NCBI GenBank assembly: GCA_028817405.1
Contig: JAPPPS010000070.1
Location: forward strand, 1-58,323
Length of the DNA: 58,323 nt
Direction of reading: 5' to 3'
DNA from: Gammaproteobacteria bacterium
Lineage (GTDB): Bacteria > Pseudomonadota > Gammaproteobacteria > Arenicellales > Poriferihabitantaceae
Position 1 is the stretch's first letter. The number at the start of each line of letters is the position of its first letter. A program made the position numbers and the translations under genes. This document shows, piece by piece, positions 39,382-48,929 of the stretch. The notes below the pieces were generated by a model. It ran no database searches and was not told where the DNA came from. It saw only the letters and a program-made list of their open reading frames with translations.

Positions 39382-40335
39382 TCAAGCCGCCGCGGTGCTT
39401 TGATATTCCACCCCCTGCTCGTCCAGCAGTTTCAGTATCGCCTCCGCGTGGACGCCCAAGCCGACATTGAGAAACTGGTGCTCCTTGTGCGCCGCGCTTT
39501 TCCCCTCGGCGCCGGCCTTGCCCGGCGCCGGCGGACTAAAGCCCAGCGCGTAGTGGCGCGTGTGCGACTGCAGCGCCCACACCGCGCCGTCGGTGTCGAC
39601 CACCGGCCCGCCGCTCTGGCCGACCAAGCCCGGCGATGAAGTTTCGATGAACTTGCCCGGCCCGGACTGCGCATCTTTGCCGTCGCCGGCCTGCGGCATG
39701 CTCGCAATCACCACGCGGGTGAAAATCCCTTCGATGGGGAACAGCGGCATCGGCAGCGTGCCGGGTGGCAGCACAAACGCATGGCGCGCCTCGTCGTACT
39801 CCGGTTTGACCTGGTGAAACGGAAAACCCAACTTGCACAAACTGCGGCCCGGCGCGTAGTCGTCGCCCGGCGTTTTGAACACCGGATAATGCGCCACCGA
39901 GTCGGGGTCGAACGGCTGCAAGCGGCCGAGCGCCAAATCGGCGGCCGGCTGCACCACCGCATCATGCACTTGCACGCCGTCGCGCCCCCACCACACCGAA
40001 TGATTCCGCACCGAGTCCGCGGCCGGGCGCGCGAAAGTCCGCACCTTGGACTTGCGGAATCGTTTGTCCGCGGTCGTGTCCTGCTCCAGTTGGCGGACAT
40101 CGCTTTTGTGCGCGCGATGCCGGCCCACGCCGGCTTGCTGGCGCATGATTTCCGCCATCAAATGCGCCGCGGTCAGCATCCAGCCGTCGCGGTTGACCAC
40201 CACGCACGCCCCCACCGCGCCGGCGCACGCGCCGCTCTGCAAGCGGCTGGAAATCACCACCGGCAAAGTAAACGCGCCGGCGATTCGATAAGCGTTGGCG
40301 AACATCGGTTGGCGGTGGGTACTTAATAGGCGCAT
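39382..40335 (-). CDS. trypsin-like serine protease, divergent
   Basis: From the ATG at 40335 the protein has 317 residues. Trypsin-like motifs are visible: LTAAHLM (His), a likely Asp in AADLALGRL, and the nucleophile in LVGQSGGPVVD. A charged insert of some 60 residues (rich in Arg, Lys and Asp) separates the His and Asp motifs, and a Pro/Gly/Lys-rich loop follows the Ser motif. The N terminus is weakly hydrophobic, so secretion is unclear. It is unlike the FHA-linked protease at 13749, with no membrane helix or FHA domain. Confidence 0.78.
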   Translation of the reverse strand: MRLLSTHRQPMFANAYRIAGAFTLPVVISSRLQSGACAGAVGACVVVNRDGWMLTAAHLMAEIMRQQAGVGRHRAHKSDVRQLEQDTTADKRFRKSKVRTFARPAADSVRNHSVWWGRDGVQVHDAVVQPAADLALGRLQPFDPDSVAHYPVFKTPGDDYAPGRSLCKLGFPFHQVKPEYDEARHAFVLPPGTLPMPLFPIEGIFTRVVIASMPQAGDGKDAQSGPGKFIETSSPGLVGQSGGPVVDTDGAVWALQSHTRHYALGFSPPAPGKAGAEGKSAAHKEHQFLNVGLGVHAEAILKLLDEQGVEYQSTAAA

Positions 40336-40473
40336 CGGTTCGGGGCCGCGATTATACCGCCCCGCGCGGTTTCCCACCCGCCACGCTCGCCGCCGGACAC
40401 CCAATTCGCACCGCCATCCCCACCCCAATTCGCGCCGCCGCAATCCACTCACCGCCACGCTCGCGACCACCCC

Positions 40474-40516
40474 CGCCACGCCCGCAGTCTTTTAAGCGGG
40501 CGGCAAGCGTCTTTTA
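40474..40516. repeat. REP-like palindrome
   Basis: CGCCACGCCCGCAGTC, TTTTAA and GCGGGCGGCAAGCGTCTT form a hairpin (CGCCCGC with GCGGGCG) plus the GCGTCTT tail of the dispersed unit. It occupies the gap between the protease and the restriction-modification genes, with C-rich degenerate units to its left (40360-40470). Confidence 0.7.
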
Positions 40517-40578
40517 TTTCCCCGCCACCCCCATCAAACCATGCGATAATGTTGCCTTGGACCGCGCCGCCCGCACCC

Positions 40579-43500
40579 ATGAACACCCATGAACCGATGA
40601 ACGCCACCGCCCCCACCATCCGCGACAAATTTTGCGACCTGCTGCGCGAACTGTTTCAGTTTGAGCACAGCGCCGGGCTGGATTTCGGCATTTACCGGAT
40701 TATGAATCACAAGCGGGAGGTGATTGAGAAGTTCATCAGCAAAGACTTGGCGGACGCCATCGACCAAAGCGCCCAGGCCGCGGTGCGGGGCGCGCGCGCC
40801 GAGCGGCTGGCGGCGCTGAATGGCCTCGCCGAAAAAGTGAACGACGCATTCGGCAAGGACGCGCTGGATGCTGACGGCAATCTGGTTAAAGGCGCGGACC
40901 TGGAATTGGGGAAAAGATACCAGCAGGCGCAACAAGCGGCGCACAACATCTTGGGCGAAAGCGAAATGGAAGCCGGCGCCTTCAGCCATCTCCACGCTTT
41001 CTTCAGTCGCTATTTTGATGCCGGCGATTTTATTTCCAAGCGGCGTTATTCCCGGCGCGCGCGTTATGCGATTCCCTACAACGGCGAGGAAGTGCATTTG
41101 CACTGGGCGAACCGCGACTCGTATTACATCAAAACCGGCGAATATTTTTCGCATTACGCGTTTCAGTGCGGCGATTACCGTGTGAGATTTGAGTTGCACG
41201 ACGCCGATGTGGAGCAGGACAACCGCAAGGGCGCGCAGCGGTTTTTCATTCCGCTGCACGAGAAGGTGCGCTGCGACGGCGGGGAAGTGGTGGTGCCGTT
41301 TGTTTTTCGCCCGCTAAATGGCGGTGAAAGCAACGGTAACGGTAACGGCAGGCAGGATGCGCTCATCAAAGACGCGCTGCCGGGCATCGCAAAAAACCTG
41401 GACGCGCCGGCCAAGGCCGCCCTGCTCTCCGCCGCCGATGGTGACGGTGACGACTCTGATACCACCGTGCTGGAAAAGCACATGCGCAGATACGCCCGGC
41501 GCAACACGGCGGATTATTTCATCCACAAGGACTTGCGCGGTTTTCTCATCCAAGAGTTGGATTTCTACATCAAAAACGAAGTGCTGAATCTGGACGACCT
41601 GGCGCAGGCCGGCGAGTTGGCTGGCGAGGGGCGTTTCCATTTGATGCGCATCGTGCGCGCCATCGGCGTCAACATCATCGAATTTTTGGCGCAGATTGAA
41701 AACTTCCAAAAGCAACTGTTCGAGAAGAAAAAATTCGTCATCGACACGCACTACTGCGTCGCGGCCGGACGCATCGCCGACGCGACGTTGCGCAAGGAAA
41801 TCCTCGCCAACAAAGCGCAATGGGCGGAATGGGCGGCGTTCGCCGGCAAAAAAGTCACCGGCGCGAAAGCCCGGGGGGAATTCATGGACGCCAACCCGAC
41901 GCTGATGGTGGACACGGCGCATTTCGGCGCCGAATTCAAAGACAACCTCTTGGCGCAGTTCGACGACATCGACGGCGATTGCGACGGCGTTTTGTTGAGC
42001 GGCGAAAACTTCCAGGGGCTCAACCTGCTCGCGGAAAAATACCGCGGGCAAGTGAAATGCATTTACATCGACCCGCCGTATAACACCGACGCATCGGCCA
42101 TTCTGTACAAGAACGACTACAAACATTCTTCGTGGTTGTCGCTGATGGAAAACCGTCTGACGAAAGCGAAACAACTGCTGCCCGACAACGGCATTTTGTG
42201 CTGCGCCATCGACGACGAGGAGGCGTGGCGTTTGCAGCATTTGATGCCGATGATTTTTGAGCGGGAAGTGGGCACCGTTTCGGTGCGCTCCAATCCGGCC
42301 GGCCGCAAATCAAGTGGACAGTTTTCTCCCTCGCATGAGTATGCGTTGTTTTATGGAAAATCGAATGCGGTACCGGGCGTCTTAATCAAAACGCAAAAAG
42401 AATTGGACCAGTATCCGTTATCCGATGAAACCGGGAGGTTTTCTTGGAGCAGTTTTGTTCGTACCGGCACCGGCGACCGGCGGGAAGACCGGCCAAAAAT
42501 GTTCTATCCGATTTATGTCGGAGCGAACGACTCGTTGCGCGTTCCCAAAATGGAATGGGATGAAACCAACGAGGAATACCAAATTTTGGAACAGCCGAAA
42601 GCGGACGAAGTCGCGGTCTGGCCTGTCGGCGAATTGGGAGGAAAGAAAATAGAGAAACGGTGGCATCGCGGCTGGGAACGGGTAACCCAGGAAGTTTCGG
42701 AATACCGCGTTCGCCGCAATGGGAACGGCGAAATCAGCATCAGTTTTAAGACGTACATGGATGAAGAATCCATGCCGAAAACATGGTGGGAGAAAGGCGC
42801 ATACGCCTCGGCAAACGGAACAAGGGCGCTTGGCAACGTGTTGCCGGACAATCCTTTCGACTTTCCAAAATCGGTGGAGTTGGTGAAGGACTGCCTGCGA
42901 GCATCCGGCGCAGTTCAGCCCGATGTAAACATCGTCGACTTCTTCGCCGGCTCCGGCACCACCGGCCACGCCGTCATCAACCTGAACCGCGAAGACGGCG
43001 GCCGGCGCAAATTTATCCTGATGGAAATGGGCGAATACTTCGACAGCGTGCTGCTGCCGCGCCTGAAAAAAGTCGCCTGGACGCCGGAATGGAAAGACGG
43101 CAAACCGCGCCGCGCCGCCACCGAGGTCGAGGTCGCCCGCGCGCCGCGCATGTTCAAAGTCCAGCGGCTGGAATCCTACGAGGACGCGCTGGATAACATC
43201 GCCTTCACCGGTGAAGACCGCGCGCAACGCATGATGAAGTTTCCCGACTACCTGCTCGGCTACATGCTGAAATGGGAAACCCGCGGCTCACAAACGCTGC
43301 TGAATGTGGCGAATCTGGAAGCGCCGTTCGCCTACGAACTGCGTGTGCGCCGCAACGGCGACCACAGCAACACGCGGGTGGATGTGGCGGAAACTTTCAA
43401 CTATCTGCTCGGCCTGCATGTGCAAACCCGGAAGATTTACACCGACAAAAAGCGGCGGTATTTGGTTTATACCGGCCAAGTCGGCGGCCGCGCGGCGACG

Positions 43501-43680
43501 GTGATTTGGCGGGATACCCAAGGGTGGGATGTCGCCGATTTTGAGCGGGAGCGGGAATTTGTCGACCGGGAGAAATTGACGGCGGGGGCGGATGTTGTGT
43601 ATGTTAACAACACTTCCATTATCCCCGGTTCGGAGTCGCTGGATGGGCTGTTCAAGCGGCAACTGTTGGGAAGCGACTAA
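40579..43680 (+). CDS. DNA methyltransferase of a type III-like restriction-modification system, with long N-terminal domain
   Basis: From the ATG at 40579 the protein has 1033 residues. The methyltransferase is beta-class: catalytic DPPYNT near residue 497 and the AdoMet motif DFFAGSGTTGHA near 788, with FYGKSN-containing target recognition sequence between. The first 450 residues (DKFCDLLRELFQFEHSAGLD, then KRRYSRRARYAIPYNGEEVH) are not part of a standard Mod protein and may bind the partner or DNA. A Gly/Asn tract (SNGNGNGR) comes from a simple repeat. DNA from about 42300 to 42870 is AT-richer than the rest, suggesting exchange of the recognition segment. A GATAAT at 40545-40550 overlaps the first ATG (40549), so a start at 40579 or 40597 is preferred. 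Confidence 0.88.
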   Translation: MNTHEPMNATAPTIRDKFCDLLRELFQFEHSAGLDFGIYRIMNHKREVIEKFISKDLADAIDQSAQAAVRGARAERLAALNGLAEKVNDAFGKDALDADGNLVKGADLELGKRYQQAQQAAHNILGESEMEAGAFSHLHAFFSRYFDAGDFISKRRYSRRARYAIPYNGEEVHLHWANRDSYYIKTGEYFSHYAFQCGDYRVRFELHDADVEQDNRKGAQRFFIPLHEKVRCDGGEVVVPFVFRPLNGGESNGNGNGRQDALIKDALPGIAKNLDAPAKAALLSAADGDGDDSDTTVLEKHMRRYARRNTADYFIHKDLRGFLIQELDFYIKNEVLNLDDLAQAGELAGEGRFHLMRIVRAIGVNIIEFLAQIENFQKQLFEKKKFVIDTHYCVAAGRIADATLRKEILANKAQWAEWAAFAGKKVTGAKARGEFMDANPTLMVDTAHFGAEFKDNLLAQFDDIDGDCDGVLLSGENFQGLNLLAEKYRGQVKCIYIDPPYNTDASAILYKNDYKHSSWLSLMENRLTKAKQLLPDNGILCCAIDDEEAWRLQHLMPMIFEREVGTVSVRSNPAGRKSSGQFSPSHEYALFYGKSNAVPGVLIKTQKELDQYPLSDETGRFSWSSFVRTGTGDRREDRPKMFYPIYVGANDSLRVPKMEWDETNEEYQILEQPKADEVAVWPVGELGGKKIEKRWHRGWERVTQEVSEYRVRRNGNGEISISFKTYMDEESMPKTWWEKGAYASANGTRALGNVLPDNPFDFPKSVELVKDCLRASGAVQPDVNIVDFFAGSGTTGHAVINLNREDGGRRKFILMEMGEYFDSVLLPRLKKVAWTPEWKDGKPRRAATEVEVARAPRMFKVQRLESYEDALDNIAFTGEDRAQRMMKFPDYLLGYMLKWETRGSQTLLNVANLEAPFAYELRVRRNGDHSNTRVDVAETFNYLLGLHVQTRKIYTDKKRRYLVYTGQVGGRAATVIWRDTQGWDVADFEREREFVDREKLTAGADVVYVNNTSIIPGSESLDGLFKRQLLGSD

Positions 43681-43704
43681 CCGCACAAGACAAAACCGTC
43701 ACCC

Positions 43705-46700
43705 ATGCCCCGCAAACGCCAGCCCAAACTCACCGACACTCAACGCCGCTTGCGGCTTGAGCGGCAGTTGTCGCTGGTGCACTGGCTGAGCAATGAATTC
43801 GGCTTTAAGGACAACGCCGACATGCTCAATCATTGCAAGGAAAGCGAGGGCATGCGCGGCGGCAAAAGTTTGGTTTACCACGCCCTGCAAAGCCGGGAAC
43901 ATCGGATTCCCGCCGCCAAACTGGACGCCTACGAGAACAACATACAACGCCACCTGGACAGCATCAACCGCCGGCGGCAAGCGCCCATTGCGTTGAAATA
44001 TTTTCAGCAGTTGGCCGCGCTCGGGGTGGAGCATTACCTGGACCGCCTGGCCGCATCGCCCAATCAATTGCTGGCGCAACTGAACGGTTTTGTGCGCCGG
44101 GAAAACGCCGGGCGTCTGGATAAGTTTGCCGAATATGCGGCGGACGATTTAAAGAAAATCGCATTTTGGATGGCCACCGGCAGCGGCAAGACGCTGCTGC
44201 TGCACTTGAACTACTTGCAGTTTTTGCATTACTTCCCCGGCCAGGCCGACAACATTCTGCTGGTGACGCCGAATGAAAGTTTAAGCGAGCAGCATTTGCA
44301 GGAGTTTGTCTTGTCCGGCATCGCCGCGCGGCGGGTGGAAGAATCGGCGGATGTGTTGTCGTCGGCCAACCCGGTTCAGGTGGTGGAAATCACCAAGTTG
44401 GTGGAAAAGAAGCGCGGCAAAAAAGGCGCCGGCATTCCGCTGGAACGTTTCGAGGGGAAAAACCTGCTGTTCGTGGACGAGGGCCACAAAGGCGCGGGCG
44501 GCGAAGCGTGGTTTAAGGCGCGCGACCAACTCGGTGCGCATGGTTTTACTTTTGAATACAGCGCCACTTTCGGGCAGGCGTTGTTCGCCCGCGGCGGCGA
44601 CAAACTCACCGAACAATACGGCAAGAATATCCTGTTCGACTATTCCTACCGGTATTTTCACGACGACGGTTTCGGCAAGGATTTCAATGTGCTGAATCTC
44701 GCCCAGGACCCGGCCGGAAACCGAATGGATTTGCTGATGACCGGCAACCTGCTGAGTTTTTACCAGCAGATTATCTACTTCGAAGAACAGCGCGACCGGT
44801 TGCGTCCTTATCGTTTGGAAAAACCGTTGCTGTTGATGCTCGGCTCCACGGTGACCAAGGGAACCGAAACAACCGCGTCCGATGTGGCCGAACTGGTGGG
44901 CTTCGTTCACCGCTTTGCGCAGAACAAACAAGGGCAATCGGTTAAGCAAGTGCGGGCGGTCCTCGGCGGCCAGTCGGGGCTGGTGAATGACGCGGGAGAG
45001 GATGTGTTCGGCGGCAAGTTTTCCTACATCGCCGGGCGCGATGCGGAAACGGTTTACCGCGATATGCTAAAACGGGTTTTTCATGCTGAAGTCGGCGGCG
45101 CGCTGTTCTTGTGCCCGCTGAAACGGGCGGCCGGCGAAATCGGCATGAAAATCGGCGCCGACAACCCGCGCTATTTTGCGCTGGCTTTTGTCGGCAATGT
45201 GAAAAAACTCTGCGATTTGATTGTGAAAAAATGCGGCGTCGCGGAAACCATGGACGCCATCAGCGACTCGCTGTTCGCCAGCGTGAACACCCCGGGGTCC
45301 CCGGTGAACATGCTCATCGGCGCGAAGAAATTCATGGAAGGCTGGAACTCATGGCGCGTGGCCGGCATGGGCTTGCTTAATGTCGGCAAAAGCGAGGGCG
45401 CGGAAATCATTCAACTGTTCGGGCGCGGCGTGCGGTTGCGCGGGCGCGGAATGTCGCTGAAACGCAGCGCCGCGCTTGACGGCATGGCGCATCCCGACCA
45501 CCTGCACCTGCTGGAGACGCTCAACATCTTCGCGGTGCGCGCCGACTTCATCGCCAGTTTCCGCCTGTATCTGGAGCGCGAGGGCGTGGACAACTATGAA
45601 ATCTCGCTCGGCATCGACATCAAACGGGAATTCCTGAAGCGGAAACTTTTCATCCCGAAAATAAACGGTGAGTTCACCGATGCGGTCGCCTTGGCGCCGG
45701 ACAAGGTTCGGGTGACGGTGGATTTTTCCGAGCGCGTGCAGAGCATGCAGTCCGGCGGCGGCCAGGTTGTGGTCGCGCAGCAGTCGCAGAATGAGGAAAG
45801 AAAATGGAGCGAACATGAACTGGAATATCTTGACTGGGAAGATTTATATCTGCGCCTGCTGGAGCACAAACGCGCGCGCGGGTGGGATAACCTGCTGGTG
45901 CGCCAGGGTGATTTGCGCGGGATTTTGGAACAGGGCGTTAAAATCAAAGCGCCGGCCGAGCGTGGCGCGGCAAATTTTTCCGGCAACATGAAACAACTCG
46001 GCGACATCGCCCTCGCCGGCCTGCAAAAATACGCCGACCGTCTGCACCACACCCGGCAAATCAGATGGCAGACGCAACACATGACCGCCGAAGAACTGGA
46101 CCAGGCGCACGGCAATTTCAAGGATTACACCGTGCAAATTCCGCGCGACCAGAAAGAATTGATTGAGAGAATAAAACAGGCCGTGCAGCAAGCGAACTGG
46201 GAACATGAACAACAGGCCGGCGACTTGCCTAATGTTCATTTTGACCGGCATCTGTTTCAGCCGCTTTTGTGCAGCGGCGGCGAAAATGTCACGCTCATCC
46301 CGGCCGGTTTGGTGGAAAGCGAAAAGAAATTCGTCGCCAGTTTGCGCGACTACTGCGAGTCGCACCGCGAACAAATCAAGGAGTTGGAGATATTCCTCCT
46401 CCGCAACCTGCCGCACCGCGGCGTCGGATTCCCCGACGAAAGCGGCGACAACTTTTATCCGGATTTTATTTTGTGGGTGAAGCGCGGGAAAGACCAGCGC
46501 GTGGTTTTTGTCGAGCCGCATGGCTTGCTGCAGGACCCGGTGCCGGCCGAGAACAGCAAAGTCAAACTGCACAAATGGCTGGAGGAAATTTCGAAGCGGT
46601 GGGGCGGGCGTTATGCGCAGCAGATGGAAATTGATTCGTTCATCGTATCCGACACCAATTCGGATGAACTGCGCCGGCGGTGGGGAGAGGAAAACGACCC

Positions 46701-46791
46701 GGACAACCATCAGATTCTCTTTCTTGATGAAGACCAGGACTTGGTGCCGGCGCTGCTTAAATGGAAAAGCCGGGGCAAACCGCGACGGTAA
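43705..46791 (+). CDS. type III-like restriction subunit, DEAD/DEAH helicase with C-terminal nuclease
   Basis: The 1028-residue protein has a superfamily 2 helicase core: Walker A MATGSGKT (about 155-162), DEGH (near 257), FEYSATFG, and the arginine-finger stretch LFGRGVRLRGRG. Near the C terminus, FYPDFILWV and VFVEPHG (about 915-938) form a PD-(D/E)xK-like site, with His where Lys is usual. It follows the methyltransferase gene by 24 nt. Together they should modify and cleave the same DNA site, as Mod and Res do, with translocation powered by ATP. The N-terminal 150 residues are an unassigned helical region. Confidence 0.88.
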   Translation: MPRKRQPKLTDTQRRLRLERQLSLVHWLSNEFGFKDNADMLNHCKESEGMRGGKSLVYHALQSREHRIPAAKLDAYENNIQRHLDSINRRRQAPIALKYFQQLAALGVEHYLDRLAASPNQLLAQLNGFVRRENAGRLDKFAEYAADDLKKIAFWMATGSGKTLLLHLNYLQFLHYFPGQADNILLVTPNESLSEQHLQEFVLSGIAARRVEESADVLSSANPVQVVEITKLVEKKRGKKGAGIPLERFEGKNLLFVDEGHKGAGGEAWFKARDQLGAHGFTFEYSATFGQALFARGGDKLTEQYGKNILFDYSYRYFHDDGFGKDFNVLNLAQDPAGNRMDLLMTGNLLSFYQQIIYFEEQRDRLRPYRLEKPLLLMLGSTVTKGTETTASDVAELVGFVHRFAQNKQGQSVKQVRAVLGGQSGLVNDAGEDVFGGKFSYIAGRDAETVYRDMLKRVFHAEVGGALFLCPLKRAAGEIGMKIGADNPRYFALAFVGNVKKLCDLIVKKCGVAETMDAISDSLFASVNTPGSPVNMLIGAKKFMEGWNSWRVAGMGLLNVGKSEGAEIIQLFGRGVRLRGRGMSLKRSAALDGMAHPDHLHLLETLNIFAVRADFIASFRLYLEREGVDNYEISLGIDIKREFLKRKLFIPKINGEFTDAVALAPDKVRVTVDFSERVQSMQSGGGQVVVAQQSQNEERKWSEHELEYLDWEDLYLRLLEHKRARGWDNLLVRQGDLRGILEQGVKIKAPAERGAANFSGNMKQLGDIALAGLQKYADRLHHTRQIRWQTQHMTAEELDQAHGNFKDYTVQIPRDQKELIERIKQAVQQANWEHEQQAGDLPNVHFDRHLFQPLLCSGGENVTLIPAGLVESEKKFVASLRDYCESHREQIKELEIFLLRNLPHRGVGFPDESGDNFYPDFILWVKRGKDQRVVFVEPHGLLQDPVPAENSKVKLHKWLEEISKRWGGRYAQQMEIDSFIVSDTNSDELRRRWGEENDPDNHQILFLDEDQDLVPALLKWKSRGKPRR

Positions 46792-46810
46792 ATGCCCGGG
46801 ACCCGAGTGG

Positions 46811-46988
46811 GCGCGCCCGCTTAACAGACTGCGGGCGTGGCGAGTGGGTGGGTTGCGGGCGTGGCGGGCCGGTGGGCCGCGGATGTGACGGACGGGTGGA
46901 CTGCCGGCGTGACCGGGCGAATCGGCTACGGGCGTGGCGGGGCGGGTGGCCGCGGGCGTGGCGGGCCGGTGGGCCGCGGATGTGACGG
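46811..46988. repeat. cluster of REP-like repeats with an exact 37-bp direct duplication
   Basis: 46811-46843 is an inverted copy of the GTTAAGCGGGCG unit. A 37-bp sequence at 46855-46891 is repeated exactly at 46952-46988 (starting GCGGGCGTGGCGGGCCGG and ending GATGTGACGG), with related G-rich units between. The cluster fills the space between the restriction subunit and the ugpC stop. Confidence 0.75.
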
Positions 46989-47001
46989 TAATGGGAACGC
47001 C

Positions 47002-48054
47002 CTACTCCGCTTCAATCCGTTTTCCGTTTTGGTCGAACAGGTGCGCGTCGGCGGGGGAAAAGTCCAGGCCGATGGCGGCGCCGGGGGCGGGGGCGGCGGC
47101 GGTTTGCAGGGCGGTGACGGTGTCGCCGGATTCCAAACGGACATGCACGATGGTGTGCGCGCCGAGTGGTTCGTTGAACACCACCGTCCCCTGCAGCCGC
47201 GCCGAAGCGGCGTCGGTGAGCGTGATTTTTTCCGGGCGAATGCCGAGCGCGGCGACGGTGTTTTGCGCCTGGGTTAAATGGCGCGGCAAGTCGAGAGCGG
47301 CGATGGCGTTGGGCAACTTGCGGGGAGCGATGAAGTTCATCGGCGGCGCGCCGGTGAAGCCGCCGACGAATCTGGTTTGCGGGCGGTTGTAGATTTCATC
47401 CGGGCGGCCGATTTGCTCGATGACGCCTTCGTTCATGACCACGATGCGGTCGGCAAGCGTCATCGCTTCCACTTGGTCATGGGTTACATAAACCGAAGTT
47501 ACGCCGAGTTTCTTTTGCAGCGATTTGATTTCCAAGCGCATCTGGCTGCGCAGGCGCGCGTCCAAGTTGGACAACGGTTCGTCGAACAAAAACACCGCGG
47601 GTTCGCGCACGATGGCGCGGCCCATGGCCACGCGCTGGCGCTGGCCGCCGGACAAGTCTTTCGGTTTGCGCTCGAGCAACGCGGTCAGTTGCAACAGTTG
47701 CGCGGCCTGCGCGACGCGTTGCTGGATTTCCGCGCCCGGCGTTTTGGCGATTTTCAATCCGTAAGCCAAGTTTTGGAACACGCTCATGTGCGGATACAGC
47801 GCGTAGTTCTGGAACACCATGGCGATGTTGCGGTCCATCGGCTCCAAGTCGTTGACGCGCCGGCCGCCGATGGCGACTTCGCCGTCGGTGACCTTTTCCA
47901 AGCCCGCGATGATGCGCAGCAGCGTCGACTTGCCGCAGCCGGAGGGGCCGACGATGACGATGAACTCGCCGTCGGCGATGTTGATGTCCAGACCGTGCAA
48001 CACTTCGGCGCGGCCGTAGGATTTTTTCACGGCGGTGATGGTGATGTCGGCCAT
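47002..48054 (-). CDS. ugpC: sn-glycerol-3-phosphate type ABC importer ATPase
   Basis: The 350-residue ATPase has Walker A GPSGCGKST (36-44), the signature LSGGQRQRVAMGRAIV, Walker B FLFDEPLSNLD and the switch His in VTHDQ, followed by a C-terminal TOBE regulatory domain (LGIRPEKITL). This is the MalK/UgpC subfamily, which energises carbohydrate-type importers. It is the last gene of the ugpBAEC operon and starts 23 nt after ugpE. Assignment to glycerol-3-phosphate rests on the permease and binding protein. Confidence 0.9.
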   Translation of the reverse strand: MADITITAVKKSYGRAEVLHGLDINIADGEFIVIVGPSGCGKSTLLRIIAGLEKVTDGEVAIGGRRVNDLEPMDRNIAMVFQNYALYPHMSVFQNLAYGLKIAKTPGAEIQQRVAQAAQLLQLTALLERKPKDLSGGQRQRVAMGRAIVREPAVFLFDEPLSNLDARLRSQMRLEIKSLQKKLGVTSVYVTHDQVEAMTLADRIVVMNEGVIEQIGRPDEIYNRPQTRFVGGFTGAPPMNFIAPRKLPNAIAALDLPRHLTQAQNTVAALGIRPEKITLTDAASARLQGTVVFNEPLGAHTIVHVRLESGDTVTALQTAAAPAPGAAIGLDFSPADAHLFDQNGKRIEAE

Positions 48055-48077
48055 GGGTTTATTCCCCGTTGTCGCTG

Positions 48078-48929
48078 TTACTTTTCACTGTCGATGAGAC
48101 CGCGCACAAACAACCGCTGCATGAAAACAACCACGCACACCGGCGGCAGCATGGCAAGCACCGTGGTCGCCATGATGACCGGCCAGTCGGGGGTGTCATC
48201 GCCGGTGGGGAACATCTGTTTGATGCCCATGACGATGGTGTTCATGTCCGGTTCGGTGGTGATGAGCAGCGGCCACAAGTATTGGTTCCAGCCGTAGATG
48301 AACAGAATGACGAACAGCGCGACGATGTTGGTGCGCGACATCGGCAGCAGAATGTCGATGAAAAAACGCATCGGCGACGCGCCGTCTACGCGCGCCGCTT
48401 CGACCAGTTCGTTGGGCACGGTCAAAAAGAATTGGCGGAAGAAGAAAGTCGCGGTGGCCGAGGCGATGAGCGGGAAAATCAAACCGGCGTAACTGTTCAG
48501 CAAACCGAAACCGGCCGCCACTTCGAAAGTCGGGATGATGCGCACTTCCACCGGCAGCATCAAGGTGACGAAAATCGCCCAGAAGCAAAAATTGCGCAGC
48601 GGAAACCGGAAGTAAACGATGGCGAACGCCGACAAGATGGAAATCGACAGTTTGCCGACGGTGATGCCCAACGCCATCACGGTCGAGTTCAGCAGCATGC
48701 GCCACACCGGCGCGTTGATGCCGGCGGTCAGGGCCGCGCCGTAGTTGACCATGAGTTGGTCGCCGGGCAGCAGCGGCATCGGCGGGCGCGCGATGTCGCT
48801 CAAGTTAACCGTCGAAGCGACGAACACGACATACAACGGAAAGCATGTCACCAGCGCGCCGAGGATTAAACCCGTATGCGTCAGCCACTGGCCGGGGCCG
48901 GCGGTGTGTTGTGAGGCGGCGCGCGGCAT
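48078..48929 (-). CDS. ugpE: sn-glycerol-3-phosphate type ABC importer permease
   Basis: The 283-residue inner-membrane permease has six predicted helices and the EAA loop [20 protein letters not shown], which contacts the ATPase. [22 protein letters not shown] is characteristic of UgpE. Its ATG overlaps the ugpA stop by one base (TGATG), so translation is coupled. The partner is the UgpA permease encoded just upstream. Confidence 0.9.
   Translation of the reverse strand: MPRAASQHTAGPGQWLTHTGLILGALVTCFPLYVVFVASTVNLSDIARPPMPLLPGDQLMVNYGAALTAGINAPVWRMLLNSTVMALGITVGKLSISILSAFAIVYFRFPLRNFCFWAIFVTLMLPVEVRIIPTFEVAAGFGLLNSYAGLIFPLIASATATFFFRQFFLTVPNELVEAARVDGASPMRFFIDILLPMSRTNIVALFVILFIYGWNQYLWPLLITTEPDMNTIVMGIKQMFPTGDDTPDWPVIMATTVLAMLPPVCVVVFMQRLFVRGLIDSEK

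Noticed and set aside
46811-46988. G-rich repeats after the restriction subunit considered as CRISPR or as a coding extension
   Set aside because: Unit length and spacing are irregular, and the units match the dispersed REP-like family in inverted orientation.
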